The translations under genes were made by a program, and so were the position numbers. A DNA stretch of 37,726 nucleotides, taken from positions 1 to 37,726 of the forward strand of contig JANYBX010000517.1 of assembly GCA_025360615.1 (NCBI GenBank). Reading direction: 5' to 3'. Below the pieces are notes generated by a model. It had not been told where the DNA came from. It searched no databases and saw only the letters and a program-made list of their open reading frames with translations. Positions 25,646 to 32,895 of the stretch are shown piece after piece; position 1 is the stretch's first letter; each line of letters opens with the position of its first letter. Source of the stretch: Opitutia bacterium. Its GTDB lineage: Bacteria > Verrucomicrobiota > Verrucomicrobiia > Opitutales > Opitutaceae.

Positions 25646-26173
25646 ATGATCGCAAAAATCGGCGTCCTCAACATCTCCGACCGCGCCAGCGCTGGCATCT
25701 ACTCCGACGAGCCCGGCCAGGCCTGCGTCGCCCTCTTGCGCGCGTGGCTCAGCACGCCCTTCGAGCTCGACTACAAAATCATTCCCGACGAGCGCCCCGT
25801 CATCGAAGCCGAGCTCCGCCGCCTCGCCGACGAAGCCGGCTGCGCCCTCGTCGTCACCACGGGTGGCACCGGTCCCGCGCCGCGCGATGTCACGCCCGAG
25901 GCCACCGTGGCCGTCTGCGAAAAACTTCTTCCGGGCTTCGGCGAACTCATGCGCGCGACCTCGCTCCGCTACGTGCCCACCGCGATTCTCTCGCGCCAGA
26001 CCGCCGGCATCCGCGGCCGCACGCTCATCGTGAATCTTCCCGGGCGGCCGAAAGCCATCCGCGAAAATCTCGAAGCCGTTTTCCCCGCGATCCCCTACTG
26101 CCTCGATCTCATCGGCGCCGCGCGCCTCGAAACACACGAGGCTGCGATGAAGATTTTTCGTCCGAAGCCGTAA
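25646..26173 (+). CDS. mogA: Molybdopterin adenylyltransferase, MogA/MoaB type
   Basis: The 175-residue product activates molybdopterin by adenylation before molybdenum insertion. It has LNISDRASAG near the N-terminus, TTGGTG at 71-76 leading into APRDVTPEAT with Asp81, then SRQTAGIRGRTLIVNLPGRPKA (LPGRPKA at 131-137). These match MogA more closely than MoaB because of the GIYSDEPG stretch, but the two are similar. ATG 25646 is chosen from homology; the frame continues upstream only through the repeat array. No other molybdenum cofactor gene is visible in the window. It is convergent with a small membrane protein across a REP-like inverted pair. Confidence 0.92.
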   Translation: MIAKIGVLNISDRASAGIYSDEPGQACVALLRAWLSTPFELDYKIIPDERPVIEAELRRLADEAGCALVVTTGGTGPAPRDVTPEATVAVCEKLLPGFGELMRATSLRYVPTAILSRQTAGIRGRTLIVNLPGRPKAIRENLEAVFPAIPYCLDLIGAARLETHEAAMKIFRPKP

Positions 26174-26198
26174 CCCACCCACCGCCCAACTTCGAACA

Positions 26199-26276
26199 GG
26201 AGGCGGGGTGCCCTCACCCCGCGAGCCATGGAAAAAGCGGAATCGGCGTCACGCGGGGTGAGGGCACCCCGCCTCC
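26199..26276. repeat. REP-like inverted pair
   Basis: Two perfect 25-bp arms (26199-26223 and 26252-26276) face each other across 28 bp. Each arm is itself a hairpin: GCGGGGTG-CCCT-CACCCCGC in the left arm. The structure lies between convergent genes, like BIME elements. It could work as a bidirectional transcript end or be a non-autonomous element mobilised by a transposase elsewhere. Confidence 0.93.
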
Positions 26277-26296
26277 GTTCGCCCGCTCGAGCCGCA

Positions 26297-26662
26297 TCAC
26301 CGATGCAAAATCGGATTGCGCCACTCGGCCGGCAACACCGACTCCGGCCCGATGATGTAGACCCGATAGTAGAGCCAGAACACGAGCGCCCCAAGTGCCA
26401 GCAGGAAGAAAATTTCCCCGAGTTCCCCTGCGCCATGGCGGCTGCCCCGCTGCAGCACGCTCACCAGTTTCCCAATCGCGGGCGCAACCACGAATCCCAC
26501 CAGCGAGCCGCCAAACAGCACCATGCCCATGATCGCCGCCGTGCGCAGCAACGGATCGCCCAGCACCTTCGCCTTGTAGCTCACCAGCTCCACGCAGAGA
26601 TTCAGCAGCAGCAGGCAACACGGCAGCACATAATAGTCGCGGACGACGGCGGTCTTTTTCAT
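26297..26662 (-). CDS. Small membrane protein of unknown function
   Basis: The 121-residue product has three or four hydrophobic segments: YYVLPCCLLLLNLCVELV (about 10-27), IMGMVLFGGSLVGFVVAPAIG (about 44-64) and GEIFFLLALGALVFWLYYRVYI (about 82-103). I do not recognise a family. The ATG at 26662 and charged termini suit a real inner-membrane protein, and base usage is like its neighbours. It is the only gene between the REP-like pair and the DUF5069 gene, and reads divergently from the latter across about 150 bp in which I see no clear site. Confidence 0.75.
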   Translation of the reverse strand: MKKTAVVRDYYVLPCCLLLLNLCVELVSYKAKVLGDPLLRTAAIMGMVLFGGSLVGFVVAPAIGKLVSVLQRGSRHGAGELGEIFFLLALGALVFWLYYRVYIIGPESVLPAEWRNPILHR

Positions 26663-26816
26663 CCCCGCAATTTTTTATCGGCCCATCCCTTGCGCGAAAG
26701 CGAATTCTCCACACCCGTTTCTGCTCCCCCCGCGGCTACCGGCCTAACCTCGTCGTTCGCCGAGCCAAAATTTTGTCCTCAACCTCAACTAAAACAAAAA
26801 AGAAAGTCTTCCTTCC

Positions 26817-27263
26817 ATGATCAACTACAGCGCTCCCGACCTCACTCAACATCCGCCGCGCAGCGTCCGCGTGCGCATCGGCGGCTATGCCCACCTCGCC
26901 CGCCTGCTCGACAAAGCCCGCGCTGAACTCGCCGGCAAGCAAGGGGCGTATCACTACAACTGCCCGCTCGATCAGCTCCTCTTCGCTTTCACCGGGATCG
27001 GCCACGAGGAGATGTTGGCCACGATCAAGACCGGCAAGAGCGACATCGAGATTCTGGAGTGGATCGGCACGCAAACAAAACGGCCGCCCCACGAAGTCGC
27101 CGCCTGGTCGGCTTGGATGGAATTACGCGGTCCCGGCGGCGCGGAAGGCCACGAGTGGATCGCCAGCGTGATCAAGGAGAACAAATCCGCGCGCGACGAC
27201 ATCCGCTCTTTCGCCGACCTGCTCGATCTCGACGACTACATCAGCTACGGTGGCAAAGCTTGA
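26817..27263 (+). CDS. DUF5069 domain-containing protein
   Basis: The 148-residue product matches DUF5069 over its whole length: PPRSVRVRIGGYAHLARLLDKARAELAGK near the start, then GAYHYNCPLDQLLFAFTGI, and EILEWIGTQTKRPPHEVAAWSAWME. The family is widespread in Verrucomicrobiota and Planctomycetota with unknown function; it has no signal peptide, so a cytosolic protein is expected. The gene stands alone and ends in a clear terminator. An A-rich, purine-rich leader precedes the ATG, with AAGAAAG about 13 bases upstream serving at best as a weak ribosome binding site. Confidence 0.9.
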   Translation: MINYSAPDLTQHPPRSVRVRIGGYAHLARLLDKARAELAGKQGAYHYNCPLDQLLFAFTGIGHEEMLATIKTGKSDIEILEWIGTQTKRPPHEVAAWSAWMELRGPGGAEGHEWIASVIKENKSARDDIRSFADLLDLDDYISYGGKA

Positions 27264-27294
27264 GCGAACACCCGAATTTCGAGTTTAAATTTCA

Positions 27295-27320
27295 GGCCGC
27301 GCGACAGCGCGGCCTTTTTT
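27295..27320 (+). terminator. Intrinsic terminator after the DUF5069 gene
   Basis: GGCCGCGC-GACA-GCGCGGCC forms a perfect 8-bp stem followed by six T residues, 31 bp after the stop codon. Confidence 0.95.
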
Positions 27321-27359
27321 GTTTTCAAGACTCCCTCGAATCCTCGTCCCAAGCCCTGC

Positions 27360-27443
27360 CATTCTGAGCGTGGCGAAACATCCCGTGCGACGACGCTGCG
27401 AGTTTCAGGGTTGCCCGCTGGATTCTTCACTTCGTTCAGAATG
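27360..27443. repeat. ATTCTGAGCG-type intergenic inverted-repeat element
   Basis: The element begins CATTCTGAGCG and ends CGTTCAGAATG, an 11-bp terminal inverted repeat with one mismatch. Its interior includes GGATTCTTCACTTCG next to the right end. This combination closely resembles the widespread intergenic sequence with ATTCTGAGCGAAGCGAAGAATCC style ends that I recall from many unrelated bacterial genomes. No open frame of note lies within. It sits between convergent genes. Confidence 0.8.
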
Positions 27444-27478
27444 ACAATCCAAGTTCGCGGCGTGCCGCCGAAATTTCC

Positions 27479-27853
27479 CTACAGCTCTGTATACTTCTCC
27501 GCGCGCCCCCGCGCTTTCTCGACCGGATATTTTTTCGCGTTCGCCGCCATCTTCGCCTCGATCGCCGCCGCCACGTCCAGCCCCGTCATGTTGGCAAACT
27601 CCAGCGCGTAGATCACCACGTCCGCGAGCTCCTCGGCGATCTTCAGCCGCTTCGCCGGATCGTTGACGACGGCGCGCGATTCTTCCGGTGTCGCCCAGAG
27701 AAAATGCTCCATCAGTTCGCCCGCCTCGGCGGCGAGGGCCATGCTCAGGTTTTTCGGCGCGTGAAACTGCTCCCAATCCCGCTCCCGCGCGAAGGCGAGC
27801 ACGCGCGTTTTCAGTTCGGCCAGAGTCGTGATGGAATCGGTGAGTGCAGCCAT
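27479..27853 (-). CDS. MazG-like nucleotide pyrophosphohydrolase
   Basis: The 124-residue all-alpha protein has the MazG/dCTPase motif: ALAAEAGELMEHFLW supplies the first pair of acidic metal ligands and KIAEELADVVIYALEFAN the second (EExxD type). It hydrolyses non-canonical or excess nucleoside triphosphates to monophosphate and pyrophosphate; RS21-C6/dCTPase-like members of this size favour dCTP analogues, but the substrate is not certain here. ATG 27853 is chosen because similarity begins at MAALTDSITTLAELK; the upstream in-frame extension is not conserved in style. Its start faces the sigma-54-type promoter of the next gene, and a dyad lies 26 bp from the start codon. Confidence 0.88.
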   Translation of the reverse strand: MAALTDSITTLAELKTRVLAFARERDWEQFHAPKNLSMALAAEAGELMEHFLWATPEESRAVVNDPAKRLKIAEELADVVIYALEFANMTGLDVAAAIEAKMAANAKKYPVEKARGRAEKYTEL

Positions 27854-27878
27854 GCCGGCGAAATTGGCCGGGCCGCTG

Positions 27879-27898
27879 CCGTCACACAATCTTGACGG
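27879..27898. promoter_or_regulatory. Inverted repeat CCGTCA-N8-TGACGG
   Basis: A perfect 6-bp dyad with 8-bp spacer lies 18 bp before the sigma-54-type element, around -55 relative to its predicted start site, and 26 bp before the start of the divergent MazG-like gene. It could bind an enhancer-binding activator or a repressor of either gene. Confidence 0.55.
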
Positions 27899-27916
27899 TT
27901 GGAAAAAAATTTCGGC

Positions 27917-27933
27917 TTGGCACGCAGCCTGCA
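27917..27933 (+). promoter_or_regulatory. Sigma-54 (RpoN) promoter
   Basis: TTGGCACGCAGCCTGCA has the invariant GG and GC separated by exactly 10 bases and differs from the classical -24/-12 consensus (TTGGCACG-N4-TTGCA) at one place. The predicted start at about 27944 leaves a leader of about 15 bases before the ATG of the 45-codon gene. Confidence 0.8.
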
Positions 27934-27958
27934 TTTATCCTTCCATCCAATTGCTCTC

Positions 27959-28096
27959 ATGACCTCGGCACAAAAACATCTCCGCAGCCACGCCGGCGCT
28001 TCGTTTACGAAGGCCGTGCAACAATGCTGCGCCCAGATGCGCCCGGTCGTCTCCCATTGGAGCCAAAAAACGACCGGCACGGGCTTCCAAGCCTAA
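27959..28096 (+). CDS. Small protein of 45 residues downstream of the sigma-54 promoter
   Basis: The reading frame MTSAQKHLRSHAGAS...TGTGFQA begins at the first ATG after the predicted sigma-54 start site and ends before the Hsp20-like gene. About three quarters of its third codon positions are G or C, as in the surrounding genes, which favours real coding. It is basic and hydrophilic, with two adjacent cysteines (Cys23-Cys24) and no membrane segment. I recognise no family. No terminator is seen in the 124-bp gap to the Hsp20-like gene, so the two probably share the transcript. An alternative is a non-coding leader. Confidence 0.5.
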   Translation: MTSAQKHLRSHAGASFTKAVQQCCAQMRPVVSHWSQKTTGTGFQA

Positions 28097-28220
28097 ACCC
28101 TCCGAACCAACGGAAGCAGTTTAGACCCACGCGAAGCCCGGAGCCCACCAGCCCCAGGAAGCCACCGCTTTATTTCCTCCCCCTCCCTTTTTCCATTTTC
28201 CGTTTTTCCCTTTTCTTCCC

Positions 28221-28628
28221 ATGCACACGATGATCCACCCGTTCAGTCCCGCCAGTCTCACTCGCCCGTCGGAAGCTGCCACCATGCACCAATTCCGTCA
28301 GCCGAACTACGACTGCCGCGACCAGCCCGACGTCGTCAAACTGGCCGTCTATGTGCCGGGTGTGGACGCGGCGGGCGTGGACATCGAGGCCCGGGGTCCC
28401 GACCTCTTCATCACCGCGCGCAAAATCCATTTCGTGCGGGTGAACTGGCAGGCTGCCCACCTTGAGGGCGCGCAGCTCGACTATCAGCTCCGGCTGCGGC
28501 TCGGCCACACCTTCGACTACGCGTCGATGCAGGCCGAGATCCACGACGGCGTGCTGACCGTGACGCTGCCGAAACGGACGCACGCTTTTGGCGAAAGTGT
28601 CTCACCCTTCAAGCGCGCTGCGGCCTGA
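28221..28628 (+). CDS. Hsp20/alpha-crystallin-like protein
   Basis: The 135-residue product has a compact alpha-crystallin/CS-like beta sandwich from about residue 28 to 125: DVVKLAVYVPGVDAAGVDIEA, DLFITARK, then LDYQLRLRLGHTFDYASMQAEI and DGVLTVTLPKR. Small heat-shock proteins hold unfolding proteins; this one is short and lacks the usual A-x-x-x-n-GvL-t-i-x-P spacing in exact form, so chaperone activity is inferred. The first ATG, 28221, is used; ATGs at 28230 and 28284 are also in frame, the last giving MHQFRQPNYDC. No independent promoter is clear, and the sigma-54 promoter upstream of the 45-codon gene may drive it. A bidirectional terminator follows. Confidence 0.8.
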   Translation: MHTMIHPFSPASLTRPSEAATMHQFRQPNYDCRDQPDVVKLAVYVPGVDAAGVDIEARGPDLFITARKIHFVRVNWQAAHLEGAQLDYQLRLRLGHTFDYASMQAEIHDGVLTVTLPKRTHAFGESVSPFKRAAA

Positions 28629-28725
28629 AAACTTTGCGTCCGGCCGACTGCGAAACGCTGAACCGGCTCGTCTGGTCTCACCACTGGCGAGCCCCTCACG
28701 TTCACCGCAGCGGCCCGGAGCCAAT

Positions 28726-28756
28726 AAAAAAGGGCGGTCTTTCGATCGGCCCTTTT
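28726..28756. terminator. Bidirectional terminator between Hsp20-like and MFS genes
   Basis: AAAAGGGC (28728-28735) pairs with GCCCTTTT (28749-28756), extended inward by GGTC/GATC. T-runs exist on both strands, which fits two convergent genes. Confidence 0.85.
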
Positions 28757-28778
28757 CGTTTTCCAAGCAAGGCGCTGC

Positions 28779-29996
28779 TCAGTGCGCCGCGGCCTGCGGC
28801 TTTTTCCGCAACACCAGCATCACCGCGAAAATCACTGCCAGAATCACGGGCAACACCGCAGCTTTGCCGAGCGTTTCCAGGCCGGCCGCAGCTTGGATTT
28901 CGATGGAAGCCTTGGCCGCTTCCACTCCGGCAGGGAGTCGCGCGGCGATACCACGGTCGTAGTATTTTCCGATCACGGGGATGAAGTAGCTGGCGCTCAA
29001 CATGCCCGCGCCGCCCATAATCGCGAGACCGAGGGCGCCGGTTTTCGGAAAGTTTTCGCTCACAAAACCGATCATCGTCGGCCAGAAGAAGCACACGCCC
29101 AGGGCGAAAATCGTCGCCGCGACGAACAGCATGGTGCCGGTCATCTGGCTCATGGCGTAGAGTCCTGCCGCACTGAGGACCGCGCTCATCAGAAGCATAC
29201 CCAGCGGCGAAAGCTTGTGCACGAAGACGCCGGCAAATTGCCGCCCTACGGCCATCAACCCGGTAATCCACACGAGCACAAGAATGCCGGATACCCCGGC
29301 GTGGCCGAGGATGCTGGGAATCCACTGCCCCGGCGCGAGCTCCGTCGCCGCCGTGAGCAACATGCAACCGACCATGAGCAAAAAGGCCGGGTTCAGGCAG
29401 GCGCCGAACATCTCACCAGTCGAGATCCCGCGCTCCACGCGCTCCGTCTTGGGAAATTTCTGCCCGATAAAGCTGAAGCCATATACCACGAGCGGCACGA
29501 GCATGGTGGCAAACTGCGCCTTCCACCCGAAACCGGCTTTGCCGAGCGCGAAGGAGAGGAGCCCGCCGATCACGATGCCACCGGGAAACCAGACGTGAAA
29601 ATGATTCAGCTTGGTCGTTTTGTCCGTGGGATAGAGCGTGGCGATGAGCGGATTACAGGCCGCCTCGACCGAGCCGTTGGCGATGCCGAAGATCAGCGTG
29701 CCCGCGTAGAGGCTCCAAAAATTCCAAGCGAAAATCGTCAGCAAAATACCGACCGCGTGGCCGAAAAAGGCCAGGCCGACGATCCGCCCCAAACCGAGCG
29801 TGTCGCACAGCGGGCCCCCAAAAACCATCGCGAGCGTGAACCCCCAAAAGGCCGCGCTGTTAATCAAGCCGACCTGTTCATTGCTGAGGGAAAACTGGCT
29901 GGCCCAGTCGCCGGCGGCCGCGCCGCGCAGCGCAAAACTCATGGCAGTAACGATCAGGGCGACACAACTGGCCGCGAACAAACGGGATGGTTTCAT
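28779..29996 (-). CDS. MFS transporter
   Basis: The 405-residue product has about twelve hydrophobic helices. Early features are GDWASQFSLSNEQVGLINSAAFWGFTLAMVFGGPLCDTLG, an MFS loop 2-3 region with GRIVGLAFFGHAVG, and HFHVWFPGGIVIGGLLSFALGKAGFGW. It resembles the FucP-like sugar/proton symporter style by eye, but the substrate cannot be assigned. ATG 29996 starts directly in front of the first helix (LFAASCVALIVTAMSFALRG); the frame is open well upstream but that part is not protein-like. It is a single gene. A perfect 14-bp palindrome lies about 93 bp upstream. Confidence 0.88.
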   Translation of the reverse strand: MKPSRLFAASCVALIVTAMSFALRGAAAGDWASQFSLSNEQVGLINSAAFWGFTLAMVFGGPLCDTLGLGRIVGLAFFGHAVGILLTIFAWNFWSLYAGTLIFGIANGSVEAACNPLIATLYPTDKTTKLNHFHVWFPGGIVIGGLLSFALGKAGFGWKAQFATMLVPLVVYGFSFIGQKFPKTERVERGISTGEMFGACLNPAFLLMVGCMLLTAATELAPGQWIPSILGHAGVSGILVLVWITGLMAVGRQFAGVFVHKLSPLGMLLMSAVLSAAGLYAMSQMTGTMLFVAATIFALGVCFFWPTMIGFVSENFPKTGALGLAIMGGAGMLSASYFIPVIGKYYDRGIAARLPAGVEAAKASIEIQAAAGLETLGKAAVLPVILAVIFAVMLVLRKKPQAAAH

Positions 29997-30088
29997 AGGA
30001 TGGGGATGAAGGGGACGCTGTGACTGCGCTGCAGATGAGCGCGGGGATTTTCTTAGGCTGACGGGTAAACCGAACGTTAATGTAGCCC

Positions 30089-30102
30089 GCTCCGCGCGGA
30101 GC
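30089..30102. promoter_or_regulatory. Perfect palindrome GCTCCGCGCGGAGC upstream of the MFS gene
   Basis: The 14-bp palindrome lies in the divergent gap between the MFS gene and a small rightward open frame. It could be an operator, but GC-rich palindromes of this size arise by chance fairly often here. Confidence 0.35.
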
Positions 30103-30191
30103 AAGGTCGCTTTTGCGTGCATGCGTACCGCGCTCCTGTTGTTTTTTTCACACCGGAAAAATATTTCATTCAGCGGGCACTTATCCCGCCG

Positions 30192-30407
30192 ATGTATGTC
30201 TTGCACCCCGCCATGCCTCTCTCCTTTGCCACTTCCCGCCCTCAGCTCCCCGCTGATAAGCCCGCCATCGTCCAGATGGTCACCCGGGAAGATGTGCTCT
30301 GGAACCGCCCCATTTTTCGCGCGCCGCCGCTCACGGTTGCGACGCCCGTGGTTGATTCGTCGGCATTCCCCTTTATCCCGCCCGCCAGCCTGACCAACCA
30401 CCGCTGA
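30192..30407 (+). CDS. Possible small protein of 71 residues
   Basis: The frame begins MYVLHPAMPLSFATS and contains IVQMVTREDVLWNRPIFRAPPL; it has GC-rich third positions like neighbouring genes. I recognise no family and see no signal peptide. An imperfect hairpin (AACCACCG/CGGTGGTT) with a short T stretch overlaps its stop. An alternative start is the ATG at 30213. The 508-bp gap between the MFS gene and the dehydrogenase small subunit would otherwise be empty. Existence as a gene is uncertain. Confidence 0.4.
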   Translation: MYVLHPAMPLSFATSRPQLPADKPAIVQMVTREDVLWNRPIFRAPPLTVATPVVDSSAFPFIPPASLTNHR

Positions 30408-30504
30408 AGTCCGGTGGTTTGAGTAGCGCGAGGCTTCAGCCCGCCCTGAAATAAAATCTGCGCTTGGCGCTCGGCCCTGCGGCGGATTCAGACAGAGGCG
30501 CGTC

Positions 30505-30945
30505 ATGCCGCCCACCCCGTCCCAACTCGCCGCGCTGCGCGCCCTGCTCGACCGGTTGATCCCCGCCGATGAATTTCCCGGCGCTCTCGCCGCCGACACG
30601 GACAACTATATCGTGCACCAGCTCACCGGCGACTGCGCTGCCGAGTCGTCCGCACTCCTGCTCGGCCTCGCGCAGCTCGACGCCGAAGCCGCCGCGCGTC
30701 ACGGAGCCGATCACAATTTCTCGACGCTCGCTTCCTCCGAACAAGATGCGCTCCTCGCCGCGCTGGAGCAAAACCGCCCAGCCACCGCGTGGCCCGCGGA
30801 GATTTCCGCCTCCGCATTTTTCAACCGCATGGTCGAGCTCGCGCACGAAGGTTTCTACGCCGATCCCGCGAACGGCGGAAATCGCGACGCCGTCTCATGG
30901 CGCATGCTCGGCTACGATCCACGCACCGGCCGCCCTTCCGCATGA
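30505..30945 (+). CDS. Gluconate 2-dehydrogenase subunit 3-like protein
   Basis: The 146-residue product matches the small subunit of membrane-type GMC dehydrogenases: LRALLDRLIPADEFPGALAADTDNYI at the start and FFNRMVELAHEGFYADPANGGN, then WRMLGYDPRTG near the end. These subunits accompany a flavoprotein large subunit and usually carry a Tat signal; here none is visible, so export may depend on another protein or the complex may be cytosolic. Its TGA overlaps the ATG of the large subunit gene (ATGA), so translation is coupled. Confidence 0.85.
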   Translation: MPPTPSQLAALRALLDRLIPADEFPGALAADTDNYIVHQLTGDCAAESSALLLGLAQLDAEAAARHGADHNFSTLASSEQDALLAALEQNRPATAWPAEISASAFFNRMVELAHEGFYADPANGGNRDAVSWRMLGYDPRTGRPSA

Positions 30946-32603
30946 GCGACTACGATGTCATCATCGTCGGCGCCGGCCTCGGTGGAGGCATCGCCGCCGG
31001 CGTCCTCGCCGAAGCTGGCCAACGCGTCCTCCTCCTCGAACGCGGCCATGATCTTTCCTACCCCGCGATCCCCGCCGATCATCTCCGCAACCACCGCCTC
31101 GCGCTCTACGGCGACAACACCACCGCCGATCCCGCCGGTCATCCGCGCGTCTTCCTCGACTCCGCGCACCCCGAGCATCCGCGCATCGTTCGCCCCCACG
31201 ACTCCGCCTACAATCTCAACGCCTTCACCGTCGGCGGCGGCGCGCGCGTCTGGGGCATGCAAGCGTGGCGGTTTCATCCCGACGATTTTCGCATGGCTTC
31301 GCGTTACGGCGTGCCCGAGGGCAGTTCGCTCGCCGACTGGCCGCTCAGCTACGACGAACTCGCCCCGTTCTACGAGCGCGCCGAGCACGAGATCGGCGTC
31401 GCCGGCGATCACGCACGCGACACCCACGCACCGCGCGCCCGCGATTTTCCGATGCCGCCCGTGCCGCTCAACGCCCAAGGCGCGTGGCTCGCCCGCGGCG
31501 CCGCCGCCCTCGGCTGGCCCGCCTTCACGCCTCCACTCGCCGTCAACACCACGCCCCACCTCGGCCGCGCCGCCTGCATCCAGTGCAACCAGTGCATCGG
31601 TTTCGCGTGTCCCACCGATTCTAAAAACGGCTCGCACAATACGCTCCTTCCCCGCGCCCTCGCCACCGGCCGCTGTGAACTCATCACGCGCGCCCACGCC
31701 GCCCGCATCCTCACCGATGCCTCCGGCCGCGCCACCGGCGTCGAATTCTTCGCTCCCGCCGCGCCCGACTCCGCCCAAATCGAGCGCCGCACCGCTCGCG
31801 CGAAAACCATCATCATCGCCAGCGGTGCCATCGAAACCGCGCGTCTCCTTCAACTCTCCGCAAGTTCGCTTCACCCGCACGGCCTCGGCAATCACTCCGG
31901 CCACCTCGGCCGTCATCTTCAGGGCCACTATTACCCCACCGCGTTCGGCATCATGCCGCGCGACGCCGTCGGCGAACGCACCCAGTTCGGCCCCGGCGTG
32001 TGCATCGGCACCACGCGTTTCAACCACGGCAATCCCGGCGTCATCGGCGGCGCGATGCTCGCGAACGATTTCGTGAAACTCCCGATCATCGCGTGGCGTT
32101 CGATGCTTCCACCCGACACTCCCCGCTGGGGCCTCGCGAACAAACACGCGCTGCGCGATCTCTACTGGCGCGTCGTCGACGTGAAAGGCCCCGTGCAGGA
32201 AATTCCCTCGCCCGACTCGCGCGTCACGCTCGATCCGACCGTGCGCGACCGCTTCGGCCTCCCGGTCGCGCGGCTCAGTGGCACCACCCATCCCGAGACC
32301 GTGCGCACCGCCGAGTTCATCCGCCACCGCGCCGAAGACTGGCTTCGCGCCAGCGGAGCCGAACGCGTCTGGAGTTGGCCGCCCGAGCTAAAACTCAGCG
32401 CCGGCCAGCACCAAGCCGGCACGTGCCGCATGAGCGCCGACCCGCGCGATGGCGTCACCGACCGCTGGGGCCGCGTTCACGGCCACGACAATGTGTTCCT
32501 CACCGATGGCTCGCTCCACGTGACCAACGGCGGCTTCAACCCCGCCCTCACAATCATGGCCCTCGCCTTCCGCACCGCCGCTCACCTCGCGGCCCCGCGC
32601 TGA
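30942..32603 (+). CDS. GMC-family FAD-dependent oxidoreductase (gluconate/sorbose dehydrogenase-like)
   Basis: The 553-residue product starts with a Rossmann FAD motif (VIIVGAGLGGG, 8-16) and has the GMC substrate-binding fold. The active-site pair is His490 in QHQAGTCRM and Asn533 in GGFNPALT. A Cys-rich segment (Cys212, 215, 218, 223; CIQCNQCIGFAC) precedes PTDSKNGSHNTLLPRA, as in the subgroup with the C-x2-C...C-P-T-D-A-K block. It probably oxidises sugar acids or polyols and passes electrons to a membrane acceptor; the actual substrate is unknown. It overlaps the small subunit gene by four bases. No cytochrome subunit gene is present downstream. Confidence 0.9.
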   Translation: MSDYDVIIVGAGLGGGIAAGVLAEAGQRVLLLERGHDLSYPAIPADHLRNHRLALYGDNTTADPAGHPRVFLDSAHPEHPRIVRPHDSAYNLNAFTVGGGARVWGMQAWRFHPDDFRMASRYGVPEGSSLADWPLSYDELAPFYERAEHEIGVAGDHARDTHAPRARDFPMPPVPLNAQGAWLARGAAALGWPAFTPPLAVNTTPHLGRAACIQCNQCIGFACPTDSKNGSHNTLLPRALATGRCELITRAHAARILTDASGRATGVEFFAPAAPDSAQIERRTARAKTIIIASGAIETARLLQLSASSLHPHGLGNHSGHLGRHLQGHYYPTAFGIMPRDAVGERTQFGPGVCIGTTRFNHGNPGVIGGAMLANDFVKLPIIAWRSMLPPDTPRWGLANKHALRDLYWRVVDVKGPVQEIPSPDSRVTLDPTVRDRFGLPVARLSGTTHPETVRTAEFIRHRAEDWLRASGAERVWSWPPELKLSAGQHQAGTCRMSADPRDGVTDRWGRVHGHDNVFLTDGSLHVTNGGFNPALTIMALAFRTAAHLAAPR

Positions 32604-32684
32604 ACGTTCTCTTATTCGGAATCAATTATCTTTTGGCGCCCGATAGCAGAACAACACCAACCTCCCATCAGAACGCCTAGCTGG

Positions 32685-32780
32685 CTCCCATCACGCTCAG
32701 TCCATTTCACGTGACACCGTTTTTGGAGGGAGGTTTTGATCAGGTCACAGAAAGGTTTGCTCGTCGCCGGGAAGATCTCC
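32685..32780 (-). pseudogene. Decayed copy of the small ribbon-helix-helix-type gene
   Basis: Reading the minus strand from 32780, GDEQTFL is followed after a two-base loss by DLIKTSLQKRCHVKWTERDG. This aligns with DEQVFLRDLIKTSRQKLHHVKWVDRDG of the intact gene at 36818-37036, roughly 19 of 25 aligned residues identical by eye. The copy loses its frame at the deletion, and the C-terminal ribbon-helix-helix part is missing. It is therefore a truncated duplicate rather than a working gene. The rest of 32604-32895 shows no other gene. Confidence 0.75.
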
Positions 32781-32857
32781 GCCGCGAGTGATTCGACCAG
32801 CGAAGCTCGGGCCGAAATCGCCAAAGCCACTTTTTTCCAAACCGGCCGTGAAACGCG

Positions 32858-32895
32858 TTGACTCCGGATAAAGTGTTCTAGTGAACTAACACACT
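32858..32895 (+). promoter_or_regulatory. Promoter and operator-like inverted repeats of the GntR operon
   Basis: TTGACT at 32858 could be a -35 element. From 32872 to 32895 lie AGTGTT and AACACACT as imperfect arms around an inner GTTC-TAGT-GAAC dyad, ending right at the ATG. This placement suits autorepression by the GntR protein encoded next. Confidence 0.55.

Noticed and set aside
30172-30190. Second possible sigma-54 promoter before the 71-codon frame
   Set aside because: GG and GC are 10 bases apart, but the flanking bases (CGGGCAC, CCGCC) miss the consensus and the stretch is also a hairpin.
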